The notes: a model not told the origin generated them from the sequence alone. Counted from the stretch's first letter, positions 37,702-48,217 are shown. The stretch: DNA of 64,000 nt from Streptomyces rubradiris (GCF_016860525.1 NZ_BNEA01000015.1:4092001-4156000); one strand, 5' to 3'. Translations and numbers: made by a program.

Positions 37702-38819
37702 ACGCGCTCCACCGTCCCGCCGGCCACCGCGTACCGAGCGCCGGCCAGCACATGGGGTACGTCGTCGTCCACGGCGGCGGTGACCAGCACCTGCTCGCCG
37801 GGGGCGACCAGTTCCGCCAGCCGTTCCCGGCGGCGGGCGTCCAGTTCCGCGAAGACGTCGTCCAGGATCAGCACCGGCTCGTTGCCCTCCGCGCGCAGCA
37901 GGTCGTAGGAGGCCAGCCGGAGGGCGAGGGCGTAGGACCAGGACTCGCCGTGCGAGGCGTAGCCCTTGGCGGGCAGCTGGCCGAGTTTCAGCACCAGGTC
38001 GTCCCGGTGCGGACCGACCAAGGTGACGCCCCGCTCGATCTCCTGCTTGCGCGCCTCGGCGAGGGCCGCCATCAGCTGCTCGTACAGCTCCTCGCGGGTG
38101 TGGGCCTCGCCCGGCGCGGACGGCTTGTACTCCAGCGCGACCGGGCCGCCGCCGGGGGCCAGCTGCTCGTACGCCTTGTCGGCCAGCGGCTGAAGCGCCG
38201 CGATCAGGTCGAGCCGCTGGACGAGCACCTCGGCGCCCGCGCGCGCCAGATGCTGGTCCCACACGTCGAGCGTGGACAAGTCCATGGACCGACCACCGTG
38301 CCGGCGCGCGAGCGCGGCCGACTTCAGCAGGGTGTTGCGCTGTTTGAGCACCCGTTCGTAGTCGGAGCGCACGCCCGCCATCCGCGGGGACCGCGCGGTG
38401 ACCAGGTCGTCGAGGAACCGCCGCCGCTCTCCCGGGTCGCCCTTGACGAGGGCGAGGTCCTCTGGCGCGAACAGCACGGTCCGTACGATCCCCAGCACGT
38501 CCCGCGGTCTGACCTGCGAGGACCGGTTGATCCGGGCGCGGTTGGCCTTGCCGGGGTTCAGCTCCAGCTCGATCAGCTGCTGCCGGTCGCCCTGGCGGAC
38601 CTGGGCCCGCACGATCGCCCGCTCGGCGCCCACGCGCACCAGCGGCGCGTCGGAGGCGACCCGGTGGCTGCCGAGCGTGGCCAGGTATCCGACCGCCTCC
38701 ACCAGGTTGGTCTTGCCCTGCCCGTTGGGGCCGACGAAGGCGGTGACGCCCGGGTCGAGCGGAACCTCGGCCCGGGCGTACGAGCGGAAGTCGGCCAGCG
38801 AAAGATGCGTGACGTGCAT
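37698..38819 (-). CDS. recF: DNA replication/repair protein RecF
   Basis: A 373-residue SMC-like ATPase. [19 protein letters not shown] starts the domain, Walker A is [10 protein letters not shown] at about 29-38, the signature region is [18 protein letters not shown], and Walker B is [17 protein letters not shown]. RecF loads RecA at gaps through RecO and RecR. It is in the conserved dnaA-dnaN-gnd-recF-DUF721-gyrB order. Confidence 0.98.
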   Translation of the reverse strand: MHVTHLSLADFRSYARAEVPLDPGVTAFVGPNGQGKTNLVEAVGYLATLGSHRVASDAPLVRVGAERAIVRAQVRQGDRQQLIELELNPGKANRARINRSSQVRPRDVLGIVRTVLFAPEDLALVKGDPGERRRFLDDLVTARSPRMAGVRSDYERVLKQRNTLLKSAALARRHGGRSMDLSTLDVWDQHLARAGAEVLVQRLDLIAALQPLADKAYEQLAPGGGPVALEYKPSAPGEAHTREELYEQLMAALAEARKQEIERGVTLVGPHRDDLVLKLGQLPAKGYASHGESWSYALALRLASYDLLRAEGNEPVLILDDVFAELDARRRERLAELVAPGEQVLVTAAVDDDVPHVLAGARYAVAGGTVERV

Positions 38820-38854
38820 GGTCGTCCCGCCGACCTCCCTGCTTGTGCTGCGGA

Positions 38855-39730
38855 TTACTTCTTCTCTACGGCGTGACCGCCGAACTGGTTGCGCAGCGCG
38901 GCGATCATCTTCATCTGCGGCGAGTCCTCCTGCCGGGAGGCGAACCGCGCGAACAGCGAGGCGGTGATCGCCGGCAGCGGCACGGCGTTGTCGATGGCCG
39001 CCTCCACCGTCCAGCGTCCCTCACCGGAGTCCTGTGCGTAACCGCGCAGGGCGTCCAGGTGCTCGTCCTCGTCCAGGGCGTTGACCGCGAGGTCCAGCAG
39101 CCAGGACCGGATGACCGTGCCCTCCTGCCAGGAGCGGAAGACCTCGCGGACGTTCTCCACGGAGTCGACCTTCTCCAGCAGCTCCCAGCCCTCGGCGTAG
39201 GCCTGCATCATGGCGTACTCGATGCCGTTGTGGACCATCTTCGCGAAGTGGCCCGCGCCGACCTTGCCCGCGTGCACCGAGCCGAAGTCACCCTCCGGCT
39301 TCAGGGCGTCGAAGACCGGCTGCACCTTGGCGACGTTCTCCGCGTCGCCGCCGTACATCAGCGCGTACCCGTTCTCCAGGCCCCACACGCCGCCGGAGAC
39401 ACCGCAGTCGACGAAGCCTATGCCCTTGGCGGCCAGCTCCTCGGCGTGCCGCTCGTCGTCGGTCCAGCGGGAGTTCCCGCCGTCCACGACCACGTCACCG
39501 GGCTCCAGCAGCTCGGCGAGCCGGTCGATGGTCGACTGGGTGGGCTCGCCCGCCGGGACCATCACCCAGACCACGCGCGGGCCGCTGAGCTTGCCCACAA
39601 GCTCTTCCAGGCTGTGGACATCCGCGACGTCCGCGTTGCGGTCGTACCCGATGACGGTGTGGCCCGCGCGGCGAATCCGCTCGCGCATGTTGCCGCCCAT
39701 CTTGCCGAGGCCGACGAGACCGAGCTCCAT
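38855..39730 (-). CDS. gnd: 6-phosphogluconate dehydrogenase, decarboxylating (short NAD-type)
   Basis: A 291-residue enzyme of the short Gnd subfamily. [32 protein letters not shown] is the Rossmann start with [16 protein letters not shown] is the substrate signature, [23 protein letters not shown] follows, and [24 protein letters not shown] contains the catalytic lysine. It makes ribulose-5-phosphate and reduced cofactor from 6-phosphogluconate. The short form is commonly NAD-dependent. Its place between dnaN and recF is a Streptomyces-type arrangement. Confidence 0.96.
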   Translation of the reverse strand: MELGLVGLGKMGGNMRERIRRAGHTVIGYDRNADVADVHSLEELVGKLSGPRVVWVMVPAGEPTQSTIDRLAELLEPGDVVVDGGNSRWTDDERHAEELAAKGIGFVDCGVSGGVWGLENGYALMYGGDAENVAKVQPVFDALKPEGDFGSVHAGKVGAGHFAKMVHNGIEYAMMQAYAEGWELLEKVDSVENVREVFRSWQEGTVIRSWLLDLAVNALDEDEHLDALRGYAQDSGEGRWTVEAAIDNAVPLPAITASLFARFASRQEDSPQMKMIAALRNQFGGHAVEKK

Positions 39731-39916
39731 CAGTTGTGTTCCTTAGGTTGCTGTGTGGCATGAGAGGCACCGAGGTGCCGAGCCGAGCCTAAACCCGGCC
39801 GCTCACGCACAGCTGTGGGCATACGCGCTCATGCGAGACCCGCGCTGACCTGGGGAAACGTGGCCAGGAGCGGTCGCGGTCCACCCCGCGCGCGGGGGCC
39901 GCGGCACCCATCCGGT

Positions 39917-39954
39917 CACGGCGCCGGGCATCCACAGGGACGTCCGGCGCCGTG
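39917..39954 (-). terminator. Terminator-like hairpin after dnaN
   Basis: Perfect 11-bp stem CACGGCGCCGG/CCGGCGCCGTG with a 16-base loop that holds ATCCACAG, 17 bases after the dnaN stop. Confidence 0.7.
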
Positions 39955-39971
39955 CACACCTGTGGAAAACG

Positions 39972-41102
39972 TCAGCCGCTGAGCCGGACCGGCATGATCA
40001 GGTACTTGTACGCGTCGTCGGCCTCCGCGTCCACCGCCGGCTTCCCGCTGAGCAGCGCGGGCTTCGTGGACGTGGTGAACGACAGCTGCGCCACCGGCGA
40101 GTCGATCGCGCTCAGGCCGTCCAGCAGGAACGTCGGGTTGAAGGCGATCGAGATGTCGTCGCCCTCCAGCTGGGCGTCGACCCTTTCCACAGCCTGTGCG
40201 TCGTCGCTGGACCCGGCCTCCAGGATCAGCACGCCCTGCTCGAAGCTCAGCCGCACCGGGGTGTTCCGCTCGGCGACCAGGGCCACACGCTTGACCGCCT
40301 CGACGAACGGCGCGGTCTCGATCACGGCGACGGAGTTGAACTCGGTCGGGAACAGCGTCCGGTACTTGGGCAGGTCGCCCTCCAGCAGACGCGTGGTCGT
40401 GCGCCGCCCGGCGCCCTCGAAACCGATCAGGCCCTCGCCGGCACCGGCACCGGCCAGCGCCAGCGTGACGCTGTCCCCGGCGCCCAGCGACTTGGCGGTG
40501 TCCAGCAGCGTCTTGGCCGGGACCAGGGCGACCGCGGAGGCGTCCGGGTTCTCCGGCTTCCACAGGAACTCGCGGACCGCGAAGCGGTAGCGGTCGGTGG
40601 AGGCCAGGGTGACCGTGTCGCCCTCGATCTCGATGCGCACACCGGTGAGCACCGGCAGCGTGTCGTCACGGCCGGCGGCGATGGCCACCTGGGAGACGGC
40701 CGCGGCGAAGACCTCGCCGGGGACGGTGCCGGTCGCGTTCGGCATCTGCGGCAGGGCCGGGTACTCCTCCACGGGCAGGGTGTGGAGGGTGAACCGGGAG
40801 GTGCCGCAGACCACGGTCGCCCGTACACCGTCTGTGGAAATCTCCACCGGCCGGTTGGGGAGGGCGCGCGAGATGTCGGCGAGCAGCCGACCGGAGACGA
40901 GGACGGTGCCCTCCTCCTCGACCTCCGCATCGACGTTCACCCGCGCGGAGACCTCGTAGTCGAAGCTCGACAGACTCAGCTGGCCGTCCTCGGCCTTGAG
41001 CAGCAGGCCGGCGAGGACAGGCGCCGGCGGACGGGCCGGGAGGCTGCGTGCCGCCCAGGCCACTGCCTCCGCGAGTACGTCGCGTTCCACCCGGATCTTC
41101 AC
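39972..41102 (-). CDS. dnaN: DNA polymerase III sliding clamp (beta subunit)
   Basis: A 376-residue beta clamp made of three similar domains. MKIRVERDVLAEAVAWAARSLPARPPAPVLAGLLL starts domain I; the middle contains TDRYRFAVREF, the typical dimer-side motif. The protein ends in YKYLIMPVRLSG, the M-P-V/M-R-L-end that lines the partner-binding pocket. It tethers polymerase to DNA and binds many repair proteins. It flanks oriC on the side opposite dnaA. Confidence 0.99.
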   Translation of the reverse strand: MKIRVERDVLAEAVAWAARSLPARPPAPVLAGLLLKAEDGQLSLSSFDYEVSARVNVDAEVEEEGTVLVSGRLLADISRALPNRPVEISTDGVRATVVCGTSRFTLHTLPVEEYPALPQMPNATGTVPGEVFAAAVSQVAIAAGRDDTLPVLTGVRIEIEGDTVTLASTDRYRFAVREFLWKPENPDASAVALVPAKTLLDTAKSLGAGDSVTLALAGAGAGEGLIGFEGAGRRTTTRLLEGDLPKYRTLFPTEFNSVAVIETAPFVEAVKRVALVAERNTPVRLSFEQGVLILEAGSSDDAQAVERVDAQLEGDDISIAFNPTFLLDGLSAIDSPVAQLSFTTSTKPALLSGKPAVDAEADDAYKYLIMPVRLSG

Positions 41103-41281
41103 CGTAAGCCGCCTCCTGCTGTTGCTACTGAGTCCTCCGACTCGGTGTCACCGCCGCCTGGGACGGGAAGGACACCGGGGACCAGTCTGACGCACGGCAC
41201 TGACAGTAGGTGCCCGTCGGGGTCAAGTCGGTCCGAGCGGCAGCCGGGCGCGAGAGGGCGAGTTGTGCACAGCCCCCGCTT

Positions 41282-41840
41282 CAAAACGATTGCCGAGCTC
41301 TCTCTAGTCGGGAGTAGTAGTAGGGCCTGTGGATACGGTGGATAACCACGTTTGCCCAGCTCAGCGCGGGTTTTTTATCCACTGGCCCTGTGGGTGGAGG
41401 CAGTGGACAACCTGGGCCCTCTGTGGAGAACGGAAAGTTCTGCACACACCGCCCACAGGCTGAGGGCAGTTCTCCCCAGCTGTGTCCCCAGGAATACCCA
41501 GGTTTCCCACAGCCCAATCCGGCAGCTTCCTGTGACGCCTTTCACTCGACGCGGTGAGCGGGAGCGTCGGGTTGCCGAACAGTGGACAGCCATGTGGAGA
41601 AGCCCGGGTTCGCTGGGGACAACCGCCCCCAGCCTGTGGGGCACCGGTGGAAAACGCGACGCCCGGCCTGGGGACGACGTAGTTATCCACAGTCTGTGGA
41701 GATCGTTCGTCCACGAATCCACAGGCCCTTGAACTGGGCGGATGTCCTGGAGCCAGCCTCCCTGTGGACACAGTTCGGGACAACTTCGCAGTCCCCAGTC
41801 TGTGGACGGAAGAAAGTCGCCGAATCTGTGGAGGAAGGCC
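41282..41840. other. oriC: Chromosomal origin of replication, oriC
   Basis: Between dnaN and dnaA lies a dense array of DnaA boxes in both orientations. Examples are TTATCCACA at 41683-41691, TGTGGATAC at 41328, TTATCCACT at 41375, AGTGGACAA at 41402, TGTGGAGAA at 41422 and 41593, TGTGGAGAT at 41695, GAATCCACA at 41715, TGTGGACAC at 41763, TGTGGACGG at 41801 and TGTGGAGGA at 41827. I count at least fourteen near-matches to the Streptomyces (T/C)T(G/A)TCCACA consensus. An AT-rich run (TTTTTTATCC) lies at 41371. The density, flanking genes and outward gene orientation identify the origin. The parts 41103-41281 and 41841-42070 show no gene. Confidence 0.97.
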
Positions 41841-42070
41841 GTAACCAGGCAGGTAATCGAACAAGGGATGACGGGGAGGAAACGGCCCGCAGCGCCGCAT
41901 CCGGGGCGCCGGACGCAGCCAGGCCCATGCCGCGCCCCCTCCAGCAGTCCTTCGCGACTCACCCGGCAGCCCTCCAACGCCCCTTCGGACGCCCTTCAGC
42001 GGCCTCAGCGGGGGTGTGCGGCCGCGCGGGGTGCCTGGCGGCGCCGGAGTCGGCCGGGGCGTTTCGGCGG

Positions 42071-42185
42071 GCACGGCTCGGTGGGGCTTGGTGGTGCACG
42101 GCCCGGTGGGGCTTGGCGGGGCACGGCCCGGTGGGGCTTGGTGGGCACGGCCCGGTGGGGCTTGGTGGGGCTTGGTGGGGCTCGG
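42071..42185. repeat. G-rich 25-bp tandem repeat between oriC and dnaA
   Basis: Four near-identical units of about 25 bases (GCACGGCCCGGTGGGGCTTG plus GTGGG) at 42071-42170, followed by a partial CTTGGTGGGG unit. All G-runs are on the plus strand. It lies 70 bases downstream of the dnaA stop. Confidence 0.9.
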
Positions 42186-42253
42186 AACGGCGAAGGGCGC
42201 CCCGGAGGCGGTGGTGTGCCCCGGAGCGCCCTGCGCGCCCGCGTACGGCCGGC

Positions 42254-44155
42254 TCAGCCGTTCTTGATGCGGTTGGTCAGCTCGGTGACCTGGTTGTAGA
42301 TCGAGCGCCGCTCGGCCATCAGCGCGCGGATCTTCCGGTCGGCGTGCATCACGGTCGTGTGGTCCCGGCCGCCGAACTGCGCACCGATCTTCGGCAGCGA
42401 CAGGTCCGTCAGCTCGCGGCACAGGTACATCGCGATCTGCCGCGCGGTCACCAGCGCGCGCCCGCGCGAGGTGCCGCACAGGTCCTCCACCGTCAGCCCG
42501 AAGTAGTCCGCGGTGGCCCCCATGATCGCCGTCGCGGTGATCTCCGGCGCGCTGTCCTCGCCGCCGGGGATGAGGTCCTTCAGGACGATCTCGGTCAGGC
42601 CCAGGTCCACCGGCTGCCGGTTGAGCGACGCGAACGCCGTCACCCTGATCAGCGCGCCCTCCAGCTCACGGATGTTCCGCGAGATCCGGGAGGCGATGAA
42701 CTCCAGCACCTCGGGCGGCGCGTTCAGCTGCTCCTGGACCGCCTTCTTGCGCAGGATCGCGATCCGCGTCTCCAGCTCGGGCGGCTGGACGTCGGTGATC
42801 AGGCCCCACTCGAAACGGTTGCGCAGCCGGTCCTCCAGCGTGACCAGCTGCTTGGGCGGCCGGTCGCTGGAGAGCACGATCTGCTTGTTGGCGTTGTGGA
42901 GGGTGTTGAAGGTGTGGAAGAACTCCTCCTGCGTCGACTCCTTGTCCGCGAGGAACTGGATGTCGTCGACGAGCAGGATGTCCATCTCGCGGTAGCGCTT
43001 GCGGAAGCTGTCGCCCTTACCGTCGCGGATGGAGTTGATGAACTCGTTGGTGAACTCCTCCGAGCTGACGTACCGCACGCGCGTGCCCGGGTACAGGCTG
43101 CGCGCGTAGTGCCCGATGGCGTGCAGCAGATGGGTCTTGCCGAGCCCGGACTCCCCGTAGATGAACAGCGGGTTGTACGCCTTCGCCGGCGCCTCCGCGA
43201 CCGCGACCGCCGCCGCGTGCGCGAAGCGGTTGGAGGCGCCGATCACGAACGTGTCGAACAGGTACTTGGGGTTCAGTCGCGCGGTCGGCTCGCCGGGGCC
43301 GCTCGCGGGCGCCGGCTGCGCGGCCAGCGGGCCGGGGGCGCCGGTGGAGGGCCCCTCCGGACGGCCGGGGCCGCCGCGGTGCGCCGCCGGGTCGGGCAGC
43401 TCACGGCGGACCGGGTCGCGCTGGTCGTACTCGGTCCGGGACGGGTCGTACTCGCCCCGCGCGGAGTCGTACTCGCCGCGCGGCTGTTCGTATGGCGGCC
43501 GGTCCATGCCCTGCGGGCGGTAGTCCTGGGACGGCGCGCCGTACGGGTCCGCGCCGGAGCCGTAGCCGTCCTGGGAGGACGGCGAGGCGTACGGGTCCCG
43601 CTCGGGGAAGCCGAGCCGGGGCTGCTGCCAGGCGTAGTCGTCCTGCCCGGGGCGCGGCCAGGCGCCGGGCTCGGGCCGCTGGTACTCGGACGGGTAGACC
43701 GGGCGGACCGTGGGGAGCTGGTCGGGGCGGCCGGCCGGGTGCTGCTCGGAGTGCTGATCGCCGCCCGGCTGCTCCCCGCCACGGGGCCGGCCGTAGCCCT
43801 CGTACGGCCCCGAGGGCAGCTCCGGCTCCTCGTAGCGCGGCTTCGCCGGCTGCTGGACGGGAGGCGCCGGGGGTTCGCCCGCGGAGTCGTCCACGGTGAT
43901 CGCGATCCGGATGGGACGGCCGCACTCCCGGCTCAGGGTCTCGCTGACGACGGGCGCCAGACGGCCCTCCAGAACGTTCTTCGCGAATTCGTTCGGCACG
44001 GCGAGAAGGGCGGTGTCCGCGACCAGCGCGAGCGGCTGGCAGCGCCGGATCCAGTGCTCGTCCTTGGCCTCCACACCCTGTCCGCGGCCCTCACCGAGCA
44101 GCTGTTCCAGTACTCGCGGCCACACTGCGGCAAGATCGGCAGGTACGTCAGCCAC
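42254..44155 (-). CDS. dnaA: Chromosomal replication initiator DnaA
   Basis: A 633-residue DnaA. Domain I is [17 protein letters not shown] very long domain II (about 100-290) is rich in Pro, Tyr, Asp and Arg, as in Streptomyces. Domain III has Walker [12 protein letters not shown] and Walker [12 protein letters not shown]. Domain IV ends with the box-binding helix ([30 protein letters not shown]). It melts oriC with ATP. The GTG start at 44155 gives the Streptomyces N-terminus [12 protein letters not shown]; the frame continues open upstream through the promoter. Two DnaA boxes 135-165 bases upstream suggest autoregulation. Confidence 0.98.
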   Translation of the reverse strand: MADVPADLAAVWPRVLEQLLGEGRGQGVEAKDEHWIRRCQPLALVADTALLAVPNEFAKNVLEGRLAPVVSETLSRECGRPIRIAITVDDSAGEPPAPPVQQPAKPRYEEPELPSGPYEGYGRPRGGEQPGGDQHSEQHPAGRPDQLPTVRPVYPSEYQRPEPGAWPRPGQDDYAWQQPRLGFPERDPYASPSSQDGYGSGADPYGAPSQDYRPQGMDRPPYEQPRGEYDSARGEYDPSRTEYDQRDPVRRELPDPAAHRGGPGRPEGPSTGAPGPLAAQPAPASGPGEPTARLNPKYLFDTFVIGASNRFAHAAAVAVAEAPAKAYNPLFIYGESGLGKTHLLHAIGHYARSLYPGTRVRYVSSEEFTNEFINSIRDGKGDSFRKRYREMDILLVDDIQFLADKESTQEEFFHTFNTLHNANKQIVLSSDRPPKQLVTLEDRLRNRFEWGLITDVQPPELETRIAILRKKAVQEQLNAPPEVLEFIASRISRNIRELEGALIRVTAFASLNRQPVDLGLTEIVLKDLIPGGEDSAPEITATAIMGATADYFGLTVEDLCGTSRGRALVTARQIAMYLCRELTDLSLPKIGAQFGGRDHTTVMHADRKIRALMAERRSIYNQVTELTNRIKNG

Positions 44156-44289
44156 AGGGCACGCTCTCTCACAGGTCCCACGAACGTGTGGTTCGGGGAC
44201 GGGTCGGGATGAAAATCGGTCGGGCGGGGATAAGGGAACGAATCGGAGTCCAGCCACGGTAGTCAGCGCGACGGCTGCGGTTCAAGTTG

Positions 44290-44310
44290 TTGTCCCCAGC
44301 CTGTGGACAG
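44290..44310. promoter_or_regulatory. Facing DnaA-box pair in the dnaA-rpmH promoter region
   Basis: TTGTCCCCA (44290-44298) and TGTGGACAG (44302-44310) face each other with three bases between, inside the 370-base gap from which dnaA and rpmH diverge. DnaA binding at a box pair in this promoter is known to repress dnaA in Streptomyces. No other gene is seen in 44156-44525. Confidence 0.75.
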
Positions 44311-44525
44311 TGTCTCCCGGCAGCCCTCGGTTTGACCGGACGGCTCGGCCCCGCGTACCGTAACCAGGTCGAGTTGTCGATGGCTGCTGCCGCCTGCCTC
44401 CGATGGGCACAGGTCACGTCAGGTGATCGGGAAGCGGTGCACTCGGGCGTGACGCGAGCTACTCGTGGGCGCACGGTGACAGCCAGGACGGCACCCCGCC
44501 ACTACCGATTTTCTGGAGCCCCCGA

Positions 44526-44663
44526 GTGAGCAAGCGCACCTTCCAGCCGAACAACCGTCGTCGCGCGAAGACCCACGGCTTCCGGCTGCGTATGCGCACC
44601 CGTGCCGGCCGCGCGATTCTCGCGTCCCGCCGTAGCAAGGGTCGCGCCCGTCTGTCCGCCTGA
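44526..44663 (+). CDS. rpmH: 50S ribosomal protein L34
   Basis: A 45-residue basic protein, [19 protein letters not shown] then [20 protein letters not shown], the L34 sequence in full length. The start is GTG at 44526. It opens the conserved rightward operon rpmH-rnpA-yidD-yidC-jag. Confidence 0.98.
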   Translation: MSKRTFQPNNRRRAKTHGFRLRMRTRAGRAILASRRSKGRARLSA

Positions 44664-44684
44664 TCCCGGTCAGGTCATGACATC

Positions 44685-45056
44685 GTGCTGCCCACCGAGA
44701 ACCGGCTGAGGCGGCGCGAGGACTTCGCGACCGCGGTCCGACGAGGCCGCCGGGCAGGCCGCCCGACGCTCGTCGTCCACCTTCGAAGCGGTGCCACGGA
44801 CCCGCACGCGCCTGGGGAGAGCGCTCCCCCGACGCGTGCGGGTTTCGTCGTCAGCAAGGCCGTGGGTGGCGCGGTCGTGCGCAACAAAGTGAAGCGCAGA
44901 CTGCGCCACCTGATGCGTGACCGAGTCGGCCTGTTCCCCCCCGGTAGCCTGGTAGTCGTACGAGCGCTGCCCGGAGCGGGCGACGCAGACCACGCACAGC
45001 TGGCCCGAGACCTGGACGCCGCTCTTCAGCGGCTCCTGGGAGGGGGCGCGCGATGA
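44685..45056 (+). CDS. rnpA: Ribonuclease P protein component
   Basis: A 123-residue basic protein. [31 protein letters not shown] and [27 protein letters not shown] carry the RNR-type motif ([10 protein letters not shown]) that binds the RNase P RNA and the pre-tRNA leader. It starts with GTG 21 bases after rpmH and overlaps yidD by four bases. Confidence 0.97.
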   Translation: MLPTENRLRRREDFATAVRRGRRAGRPTLVVHLRSGATDPHAPGESAPPTRAGFVVSKAVGGAVVRNKVKRRLRHLMRDRVGLFPPGSLVVVRALPGAGDADHAQLARDLDAALQRLLGGGAR

Positions 45057-45418
45057 AGTACCCGCTGCTGGCTCTGATCAAGCTGTACCAGTGGACGATC
45101 AGTCCGCTGCTGGGGCCGGTATGCAAGTACTACCCGTCGTGCTCCCACTACGGCTACACGGCCATCGACCGGCACGGTGCAGTCAAAGGGACCGCACTGA
45201 CCGCCTGGCGCATCCTGCGGTGCAATCCGTGGTCGCCGGGTGGCGTGGACCATGTTCCGCCGCGCAAGCGTCCGCGGTGGCACGAAATGCTGCGCGACGC
45301 CTGGCGCGCACGCAGGGGCGGGTCCTCCGCCGCCGAAACGGCCACCGAAGCGAAGCCACCAACGGAGTCTCCTTCGAGCCCGGCCGCAGAGACCTCGTCC
45401 CATGCCCAAGGAGCATGA
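45053..45418 (+). CDS. yidD: Membrane protein insertion efficiency factor YidD
   Basis: A 121-residue protein. [69 protein letters not shown] is the full YidD core with its three cysteines. An Ala/Glu-rich tail of about 40 residues follows. It helps YidC insert membrane proteins. ATGA overlap with rnpA. Confidence 0.97.
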   Translation: MKYPLLALIKLYQWTISPLLGPVCKYYPSCSHYGYTAIDRHGAVKGTALTAWRILRCNPWSPGGVDHVPPRKRPRWHEMLRDAWRARRGGSSAAETATEAKPPTESPSSPAAETSSHAQGA

Positions 45419-45421
45419 TTA

Positions 45422-46699
45422 GTGGACACGATTGCCAGCCTTTTCAGTTTCATCACCTGGCCCGTCTCCTGGGTCATCGTCCAGTTCCACAAGGTGTACG
45501 GGGCGATCTTCGGACCTGACACCGGGTGGGCCTGGGGCCTGTCCATCGTGTCCCTGGTGATCCTGATCCGCATCTGCCTGATCCCGCTCTTCGTGAAGCA
45601 GATCAAGGCGACCCGCGCGATGCAGACGCTCCAGCCGGAGATGAAGAAGATCCAGGAGCGCTACAAGAACGACCGGCAGCGTCAGTCCGAAGAGATGATG
45701 AAGCTGTACAAGGAGTCGGGCACCAACCCGCTCTCCTCGTGCCTTCCCATCCTGGCGCAGTCCCCGTTCTTCTTCGCCCTGTACCACGTGCTCGCCGCCA
45801 TCGCGTCGGGCAAGAAGATCGGCGTCATCGACGCCGGCCTGCTCGAGAGCGCGCGGAACGCGCACATCTTCGGCGCTCCGCTGGCCGCCAAGTTCTTCAG
45901 CAGCGACAGCCAGGTCAGCGCCCTGCACGCCTCGCTGACCGACGTCCGCGTCGTGACCGCGATCATGATCGTGCTGATGTCGGCGTCGCAGTTCTACACG
46001 CAGCGCCAGCTGATGACGAAGAACGTCGACACCACCGTGAAGACGCCGTTCATGCAGCAGCAGAAGATGCTGATGTACATCTTCCCGGTCATGTTCGCCG
46101 TCCTCGGTGTGAACTTCCCGGTCGGTGTCCTCATCTACTGGCTGACCACCAACGTGTGGACCATGGGCCAGCAGATGTACGTCATCCACAACAACCCGAC
46201 CCCGGGTTCCAAGGCCCAGGCCGCCTACCTGGAGCGCCTGACCAAGCACGTCACGCAGCACGGCAAGATCCGTCGGCGCAGCGAGAAGGCCATCGTGAAG
46301 GCGATCGTCGCCAAGGGCCGCGACCGCAACGAGTCCGAGCGCAAGTTCGTCAACGCGCTCAACAAGGCCGGTCTCGCCGCCCAGCCCGACGGCACCGTGA
46401 CCAAGAGCGTGGCCCAGGCCGCGGCACAGTCCGAGGACGGTGCCGCCGTCGGCACCGCCACGGCCACCGCCACCGCCCCCCGGCGTCAGCAGCCCAAGCG
46501 CCAGAGCAAGTCCCAGCGTCAGTCCGGCGGGACCAAGGCGGGTGACGCCCCGTCGCTGGAGAAGTCCGACGCGCCGCAGGACGCCAAGCCCGCGGCTGCC
46601 AAGCAGCCCCAGAAGCCCGGCTCCGGCACCCGCAGCAAGGCCCAGTCCGGCCAGCGCAAGGGTGGACCGCAGCGGCCCAAGTCCCCGTCCAAGAAGTAA
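45422..46699 (+). CDS. yidC: Membrane protein insertase YidC (Oxa1 family)
   Basis: A 425-residue insertase. Five membrane segments can be seen, beginning [22 protein letters not shown] and [27 protein letters not shown], where the arginine in VILIR corresponds to the groove arginine of Gram-positive YidC. The cytoplasmic hairpin is [39 protein letters not shown]. The last 130 residues form a basic, Ser/Gln/Lys-rich tail that can contact ribosomes. GTG start three bases after yidD. Confidence 0.97.
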   Translation: MDTIASLFSFITWPVSWVIVQFHKVYGAIFGPDTGWAWGLSIVSLVILIRICLIPLFVKQIKATRAMQTLQPEMKKIQERYKNDRQRQSEEMMKLYKESGTNPLSSCLPILAQSPFFFALYHVLAAIASGKKIGVIDAGLLESARNAHIFGAPLAAKFFSSDSQVSALHASLTDVRVVTAIMIVLMSASQFYTQRQLMTKNVDTTVKTPFMQQQKMLMYIFPVMFAVLGVNFPVGVLIYWLTTNVWTMGQQMYVIHNNPTPGSKAQAAYLERLTKHVTQHGKIRRRSEKAIVKAIVAKGRDRNESERKFVNALNKAGLAAQPDGTVTKSVAQAAAQSEDGAAVGTATATATAPRRQQPKRQSKSQRQSGGTKAGDAPSLEKSDAPQDAKPAAAKQPQKPGSGTRSKAQSGQRKGGPQRPKSPSKK

Positions 46700-46714
46700 G
46701 AAGGAGCCCATCCC

Positions 46715-47227
46715 GTGACGGAAGGCACCACCTCCGCCGCTGCCGAGGGTGCAGACACCCTCACCCGCCTGGAGCAGGAGGGCGAGATCGCGGCGGACTA
46801 CCTGGAGGGTCTGCTGGACATCGCCGACCTCGACGGCGACATCGACATGGACGTCGAGGCCGACCGCGCCTCCGTGTCGATCATCAGCGACACCGGCAGC
46901 CGCGACCTGCAGAAGCTGGTCGGCCGGGACGGCGAGGTGCTGGAGGCACTGCAGGAGTTGACGCGGCTGGCCGTGCACCGGGAAACCGGTGACCGCAGCC
47001 GGCTGATGCTGGACATCGCGGGCTACCGCGCCAAGAAGCGCGCCGAGCTGTCCGAGCTGGGCGCCAAGGCCGCCGCCGAGGTGAAGAGCACCGGCGAGCC
47101 CGTGAAGCTCAAGCCGATGACCCCGTTCGAGCGCAAGGTCGTGCACGACGCGGTCAAGGCCGCGGGGCTGCGCAGCGAGTCCGAGGGCGAGGAGCCGCAG
47201 CGCTTCGTCGTCGTGCTGCCCGCCTGA
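46715..47227 (+). CDS. jag: Jag/KhpB RNA-binding protein (KH and R3H domains)
   Basis: A 170-residue protein. The KH domain covers DLDGDIDMDVEADRASVSIISDTGSRDLQKLVGRDGEVLEALQELTRLAV, with the GRDG loop. The R3H domain is LMLDIAGYRAKKRAELSELGAKAA and TPFERKVVHDAVKAAGLRSESEGEEPQRFVVV. The N-terminal Jag domain of firmicutes is absent, as usual in actinobacteria. It follows yidC by 15 bases. Confidence 0.95.
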   Translation: MTEGTTSAAAEGADTLTRLEQEGEIAADYLEGLLDIADLDGDIDMDVEADRASVSIISDTGSRDLQKLVGRDGEVLEALQELTRLAVHRETGDRSRLMLDIAGYRAKKRAELSELGAKAAAEVKSTGEPVKLKPMTPFERKVVHDAVKAAGLRSESEGEEPQRFVVVLPA

Positions 47228-47244
47228 TCGGCCCCCGTTCCACC

Positions 47245-47271
47245 GGCCCCGTCTGTTGAGCAGGCGGGGCC
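47245..47271 (+). terminator. Terminator hairpin after jag
   Basis: GGCCCCGTCTG pairs with CAGGCGGGGCC (one G-T) across a five-base loop, followed by GAACTTTG; it probably ends the rpmH operon or attenuates rsmG. Confidence 0.75.
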
Positions 47272-47342
47272 GAACTTTGTCAGCCTGGTAGTTCTGGTGG
47301 CCGGTGCGCGAAGCGCCGGCGCTGTACGGAAGGACGGTCCCC

Positions 47343-48059
47343 GTGACGGAGGCAGCGGAGCTTCCCCCCGCGCCCGAGCAGGCGCGGGAAGTGTTTGGTG
47401 AGCGCTTCGCCGATGCGGTCCGCTATGCGGAGCTGCTCGCCGAGGCAGGCGTGCAGCGCGGCCTGATCGGTCCGCGGGAAGTGCCGCGCCTGTGGGAGCG
47501 GCACCTGCTGAACTGCGCGGTGCTCTCCGAGGCCGTTCCGGAGGGGGTGACGGTCTGCGACGTCGGCTCCGGTGCGGGGCTGCCGGGTATCCCGCTGGCC
47601 CTGGTCCGCGACGACCTCAACATCACCCTGCTGGAACCCCTGCTGCGGCGCACCAACTTCCTCACCGAGGTCGTCGAGCTGCTCGGCCTGGACCATGTCA
47701 CCGTGGTGCGCGGCCGGGCCGAGGAGGTCATGGGCAAGCTGCCGCCGGTCCATGTGGTGACGGCACGGGCCGTGGCTCCGCTGGACCGTCTGGCCACCTG
47801 GGGCATTCCGCTGCTGCGCCCGTACGGCGAGATGCTCGCGCTCAAGGGGGACACCGCCGAGGACGAGCTGAAGGCGGCGGCCACCGCGCTGAGCAAGCTC
47901 GGAGCGGTGGAGACGTCCATTCTGCATGTGGGTGAGGGCGTGGTGGACCCGCTGTCCACCGTCGTACGGGTAGAGGTCGGCGAGAGCCCGGGCGGTGTGC
48001 GTTTCGCTGCCAAGCGAGCCAAGGCCGCCCGCACGGGTCGGGCTCGCCGACGCCGGTGA
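47343..48059 (+). CDS. rsmG: 16S rRNA (guanine-N7) methyltransferase
   Basis: A 238-residue SAM enzyme (GidB). VTVCDVGSGAGLPGIPLALVRDDLNITLLEPLLRRTNFLTEVVELLG is the SAM site, and HVVTARAVAPLDRLATWGIPLLRPYGEMLALKG is the second family block. It methylates G527 (E. coli numbering) of 16S rRNA; loss gives low-level streptomycin resistance. GTG at 47343 with GGAAGGACGG upstream. Confidence 0.96.
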   Translation: MTEAAELPPAPEQAREVFGERFADAVRYAELLAEAGVQRGLIGPREVPRLWERHLLNCAVLSEAVPEGVTVCDVGSGAGLPGIPLALVRDDLNITLLEPLLRRTNFLTEVVELLGLDHVTVVRGRAEEVMGKLPPVHVVTARAVAPLDRLATWGIPLLRPYGEMLALKGDTAEDELKAAATALSKLGAVETSILHVGEGVVDPLSTVVRVEVGESPGGVRFAAKRAKAARTGRARRRR

Positions 48060-48075
48060 GCCGGAGGACGGGTGG

Positions 48076-48106
48076 GCGTCGGCGGGCCGGAGGGGCCGGC
48101 CGACGC
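48076..48106 (+). terminator. Terminator hairpin after rsmG
   Basis: Outer stem GCGTCGGC/GCCGACGC with an inner GGCC pairing, 17 bases after the stop. Confidence 0.7.
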
Positions 48107-48201
48107 TGACCCGTCCTGACGACGGGACGTACTCCACACAAGCTGCCGGACCCAGGCGAGCCGGAGTGTCGCAAAGGCCGGGTCGCAGCGGCTGTGCATC
48201 G

Positions 48202-48217
48202 TGTTTCACGTGAAACG
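48202..48217. other. parS: parS site 1
   Basis: TGTTTCACGTGAAACG, 15 of 16 bases of the perfect site, in the 435-base interval (48060-48494) between rsmG and parA where the parAB promoter must lie. No gene is seen in the rest of that interval, although the parA frame stays open through it. Confidence 0.95.
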
